15,032 nucleotides of DNA from Pseudomonadota bacterium (GTDB taxonomy: Bacteria; BMS3Abin14). The stretch lies in contig QIFJ01000189.1 of the NCBI GenBank assembly GCA_003229755.1, positions 1-15,032 of the forward strand, read 5' to 3'. The notes beneath the pieces were generated by a model. That model was given only the letters and a program-made list of their open reading frames with translations, searched no databases and was not told the origin of the DNA. Every line of letters starts with the position of its first letter. The first letter of the stretch is position 1. This document shows positions 12,691-15,032 of this stretch, in pieces. Position numbers and translations under genes: made by a program.

Positions 12691-15015
12691 TTAAGCCCAC
12701 AGACTCTCAAGCAGCCTGTTCATAACAACTTTTAGCTCGTCTATGCTATAGGGTTTGGCGACCACATCGGTAAAACCGTACACCTCAAAATCGGACATAA
12801 TAGGGTCATTGGAATAGCCGGAAGAGACCACGGCCTTTATATCGGGATTAAGCTCTTTCATCCTGTCCAATGCTTCTTTCCCTCCCAGCCCACCCGGAAC
12901 GGTGAGGTCGAGGATCACTACATCGAAGGGCTCTGACCCCAGGGTTTTACCGTATTTCTCTACTGCCTCCGCACCATCATTGGCTGTTTCAACTTTATAC
13001 CCAAGGTGCTCCAGCATCCCCCTCGCAATATCCCTGATGATCTCCTCGTCGTCCATGATCAGGATCTTCCCATGGCCCTTTTGAAAAACTACGTCCTCAA
13101 GGTCGCTGAAGGCAAACTGAACTTCCGTATCGGACGCGGGCAGATAGATCTCAAATTCAGTGCCCTTCCCTTCCACCGAGAACACAGTTATATGGCCATG
13201 GTGGTTTTTTACGATGGAATATACTGTGGCAAGCCCCAGACCGCTTCCTGTGTCCTTAGTAGTGAAATAGGGATCAAAGATGCTGTCGATGTGCTCCGGC
13301 GGAATTCCCGTCCCCGTATCCTTGATTGCCAACTTGATGTAGTTCCCGTCCTCCAGTGGAAAGCCGTTCTTCTCCTCTGCCCTGAAGTTCTCAGCGGAAA
13401 TATCGATTACCCCGCCATCGGGCAGGGCCTGAACAGCATTAATAACTATATTCTGTATAACCTGACCGATCTGTCCAGGATCAACCTCGCCAAGCCAGAG
13501 GTTTTTTGGGATCATAAATCGCGGTTTGACCTTTGAACCGCTGAGGGCAAACTCGACGGAATCCTGTAAAATTCCATCGATCGATTCAGTCCGGACAACA
13601 GGGGACCCGCCTTTTGAAAAGGTGAGCAGCTGCTTGGTCAGGTCCCTGGCCCTGTTGCAGGCTTTGTCTGCTTCGGCGAGCTTGCTCAAAAGCTTCTCAT
13701 CGTCACCGGCAAGAGTCTTGGCAAGGGAGATATTTCCCATTATCCCCGTCAGCAAATTGTTGAAATCATGGGCTATTCCTCCTGCCAGGATGCCGGTGGA
13801 CTCCAGTTTCTGCGCTCTGTGCAGCTCGGCCTCCATCTTCTTGTGCTCGGAAACATCTCTCAGGATGTTCAGGGTAGCCGGCTCACCCCTCCATTCCATT
13901 CTTGCGGCGGTGAGGAACACCCATTTCACTTGCCCGTCACTGTCCAGCGCGCGAAAGGTGAATGGCTGGATCTCCTCCCCCGAAAGTCTTCTATGGTAAT
14001 TATCGATCACCAACTCGGAGTCATCAGGATGGATCAGTTCCGAAAAAGACATCTTTGACAGCTCCTCAAAGCTATATCCAAATACCTGCTCGGAAATAGG
14101 GTTTGCATATTTGATCTTCTCATCCTGGACGATCATGATGGACGCATCGGCGTTCTCTACGAGCATACGATACTGGGCTTCGCTTTCAAGGAGGCTTTCC
14201 TTGGTTTTGATCTCCTCTGTTATATCCTTGCACAGCGCCAGGCGTGCCTTCTTTCCCTCGAAGTCGATCATCATTGTGGAAATATCCACATATACAAGAC
14301 TCCCGTCCTTTTTTCGATGAACCCATATGCCGGCATGAAACTCCTGATCGTATTTGATGTCCACCAAATATTCCGATCTGATTACCGTGTCCTCCTCCGG
14401 TCGTATATCAGAGACGTTCATGCCCACGAACTCCTCTTTCGAATAACCGTAATACTTGACCGCGGCGTCATTTACGGCGATGAAATCGAAGGTATCCATC
14501 TCCAGGATCAACATCGGAAGAGGGTTCTGCTCGAAGATCTTCCTGTATCTCTCCTCGGATGCTCTCAATTCCTCCTGCATTTCCCTGCGCCAGGTGATGT
14601 CACTCGTAATCCCCGCAATCCGGATAATTTTTCCATTTTCACCCTTTACGGGGAAGGCCCGAACGAGTATCCAGCGCATCTCTCCGTCAGGTCTTATTAT
14701 TCGGAACTCTGGATACTTCGGCTCCGAGAAATCCCCGGAAGCCTTCTTTCTGATATCCTCCAGAACCTTCTCTTTGTCCTCCTCGAAGATAACATCCTGC
14801 CATGAAGCGGGGTTCTCATATACGCTTTCGCAGGGCAGACCGAAGATCTCCTCATATACAGGGGAAACATAGAGTATCTCCTTCCAGTCCGGTGTACAGA
14901 TCCACAGAGCTCCGTGAATATTTTCCGCAACCTGTTTCAATAACTCTGCATCGAAATTCCTGTCCAGGTTCCCTGATCCTGTTTTTGTATTTTTTTCGCT
15001 GTTATTTGAGCTCAT
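12691..15015 (-). CDS. Soluble hybrid histidine kinase, PAS-PAS-PAS-HisKA-HATPase-REC
   Basis: A cytoplasmic sensor kinase of 774 residues with no membrane segments. Three PAS domains lie at about 25-145 (ending GITSDITWRR), 150-270 (ending LCKDITEEIK) and 275-395 (ending ILRDVSEHKK). HisKA follows with H416 in GGIAHDFNNLLTGI, then the ATPase with NIVINAVQALPDGG (522-535), DTGTGIP and GSGLGLA, and a C-terminal receiver (about 649-768) with D655/D656, acceptor D703 in VVILDLTVPGG and K754 in AKPY. The ATG at 15013-15015 has a GGGGA site six bases upstream. Its kinase-receiver half resembles that of the 6226-8184 hybrid, suggesting related subfamilies. No cofactor-binding residue for heme or flavin could be identified with confidence in the PAS domains. 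The signal and downstream partner are unknown. Confidence 0.94.
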   Translation of the reverse strand: MSSNNSEKNTKTGSGNLDRNFDAELLKQVAENIHGALWICTPDWKEILYVSPVYEEIFGLPCESVYENPASWQDVIFEEDKEKVLEDIRKKASGDFSEPKYPEFRIIRPDGEMRWILVRAFPVKGENGKIIRIAGITSDITWRREMQEELRASEERYRKIFEQNPLPMLILEMDTFDFIAVNDAAVKYYGYSKEEFVGMNVSDIRPEEDTVIRSEYLVDIKYDQEFHAGIWVHRKKDGSLVYVDISTMMIDFEGKKARLALCKDITEEIKTKESLLESEAQYRMLVENADASIMIVQDEKIKYANPISEQVFGYSFEELSKMSFSELIHPDDSELVIDNYHRRLSGEEIQPFTFRALDSDGQVKWVFLTAARMEWRGEPATLNILRDVSEHKKMEAELHRAQKLESTGILAGGIAHDFNNLLTGIMGNISLAKTLAGDDEKLLSKLAEADKACNRARDLTKQLLTFSKGGSPVVRTESIDGILQDSVEFALSGSKVKPRFMIPKNLWLGEVDPGQIGQVIQNIVINAVQALPDGGVIDISAENFRAEEKNGFPLEDGNYIKLAIKDTGTGIPPEHIDSIFDPYFTTKDTGSGLGLATVYSIVKNHHGHITVFSVEGKGTEFEIYLPASDTEVQFAFSDLEDVVFQKGHGKILIMDDEEIIRDIARGMLEHLGYKVETANDGAEAVEKYGKTLGSEPFDVVILDLTVPGGLGGKEALDRMKELNPDIKAVVSSGYSNDPIMSDFEVYGFTDVVAKPYSIDELKVVMNRLLESLWA

Positions 15016-15032
15016 GCTGTTTCCCCGGCTGG

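Noticed and set aside
12522..12725. Plus-strand open frame of 67 codons near the right-hand repeats
   Set aside because: It is made of the CAGGACCCA tandem repeat and the hairpins, then runs into the antisense of the PAS kinase end; no ribosome site and no protein-like composition.

Overview
The window looks like a bacterial chromosome segment of mid GC content, probably from an anaerobic or microaerophilic Gram-negative lineage of the deltaproteobacterial (Desulfobacterota-like) type. This is inferred from gene order, an N-terminally extended dihydropteroate synthase, a rubrerythrin-like protein, many cytoplasmic PAS/REC kinases and the style of the intergenic repeats. No rRNA or other marker is present to confirm it. 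Every gene lies on the minus strand, so transcription runs from high to low coordinates.

Housekeeping block (1-5970, read right to left): tilS (tRNA-Ile lysidine synthetase), a 579-base gap full of repeat debris, ftsH (membrane AAA+ zinc protease), folP (dihydropteroate synthase with about 145 extra N-terminal residues), cdaA (diadenylate cyclase making c-di-AMP) and the start of cdaR (YbbR-type cyclase regulator), which leaves the window at base 1. ftsH, folP, cdaA and cdaR overlap one another and should be one operon.

Signalling block (6226-11460): a four-gene cassette with overlapping or touching genes. In transcription order it encodes a lipoprotein periplasmic binding protein of the NMT1/THI5 family, a membrane Cache-HAMP histidine kinase, a single-domain response regulator, and a soluble REC-PAS-kinase-REC hybrid. 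No transport permease or ATPase and no DNA-binding output domain is present. The binding protein may therefore act as the sensory partner of the kinase.

Right-hand block (11900-15015): a rubrerythrin-like diiron protein, then a large soluble PAS-PAS-PAS-kinase-REC hybrid.

The intergenic regions are rich in small structured repeats. A hairpin element lies just past the stop codons of two genes (11749-11874, and a shortened copy at 6144-6203). An A5/T5 hairpin lies just upstream of two start codons (5986-6008 and 12391-12413). A perfect 15-bp stem (12570-12604) is followed by a related imperfect one. Several starts are TTG or GTG and are set by clear Shine-Dalgarno sequences rather than by the longest reading frame.
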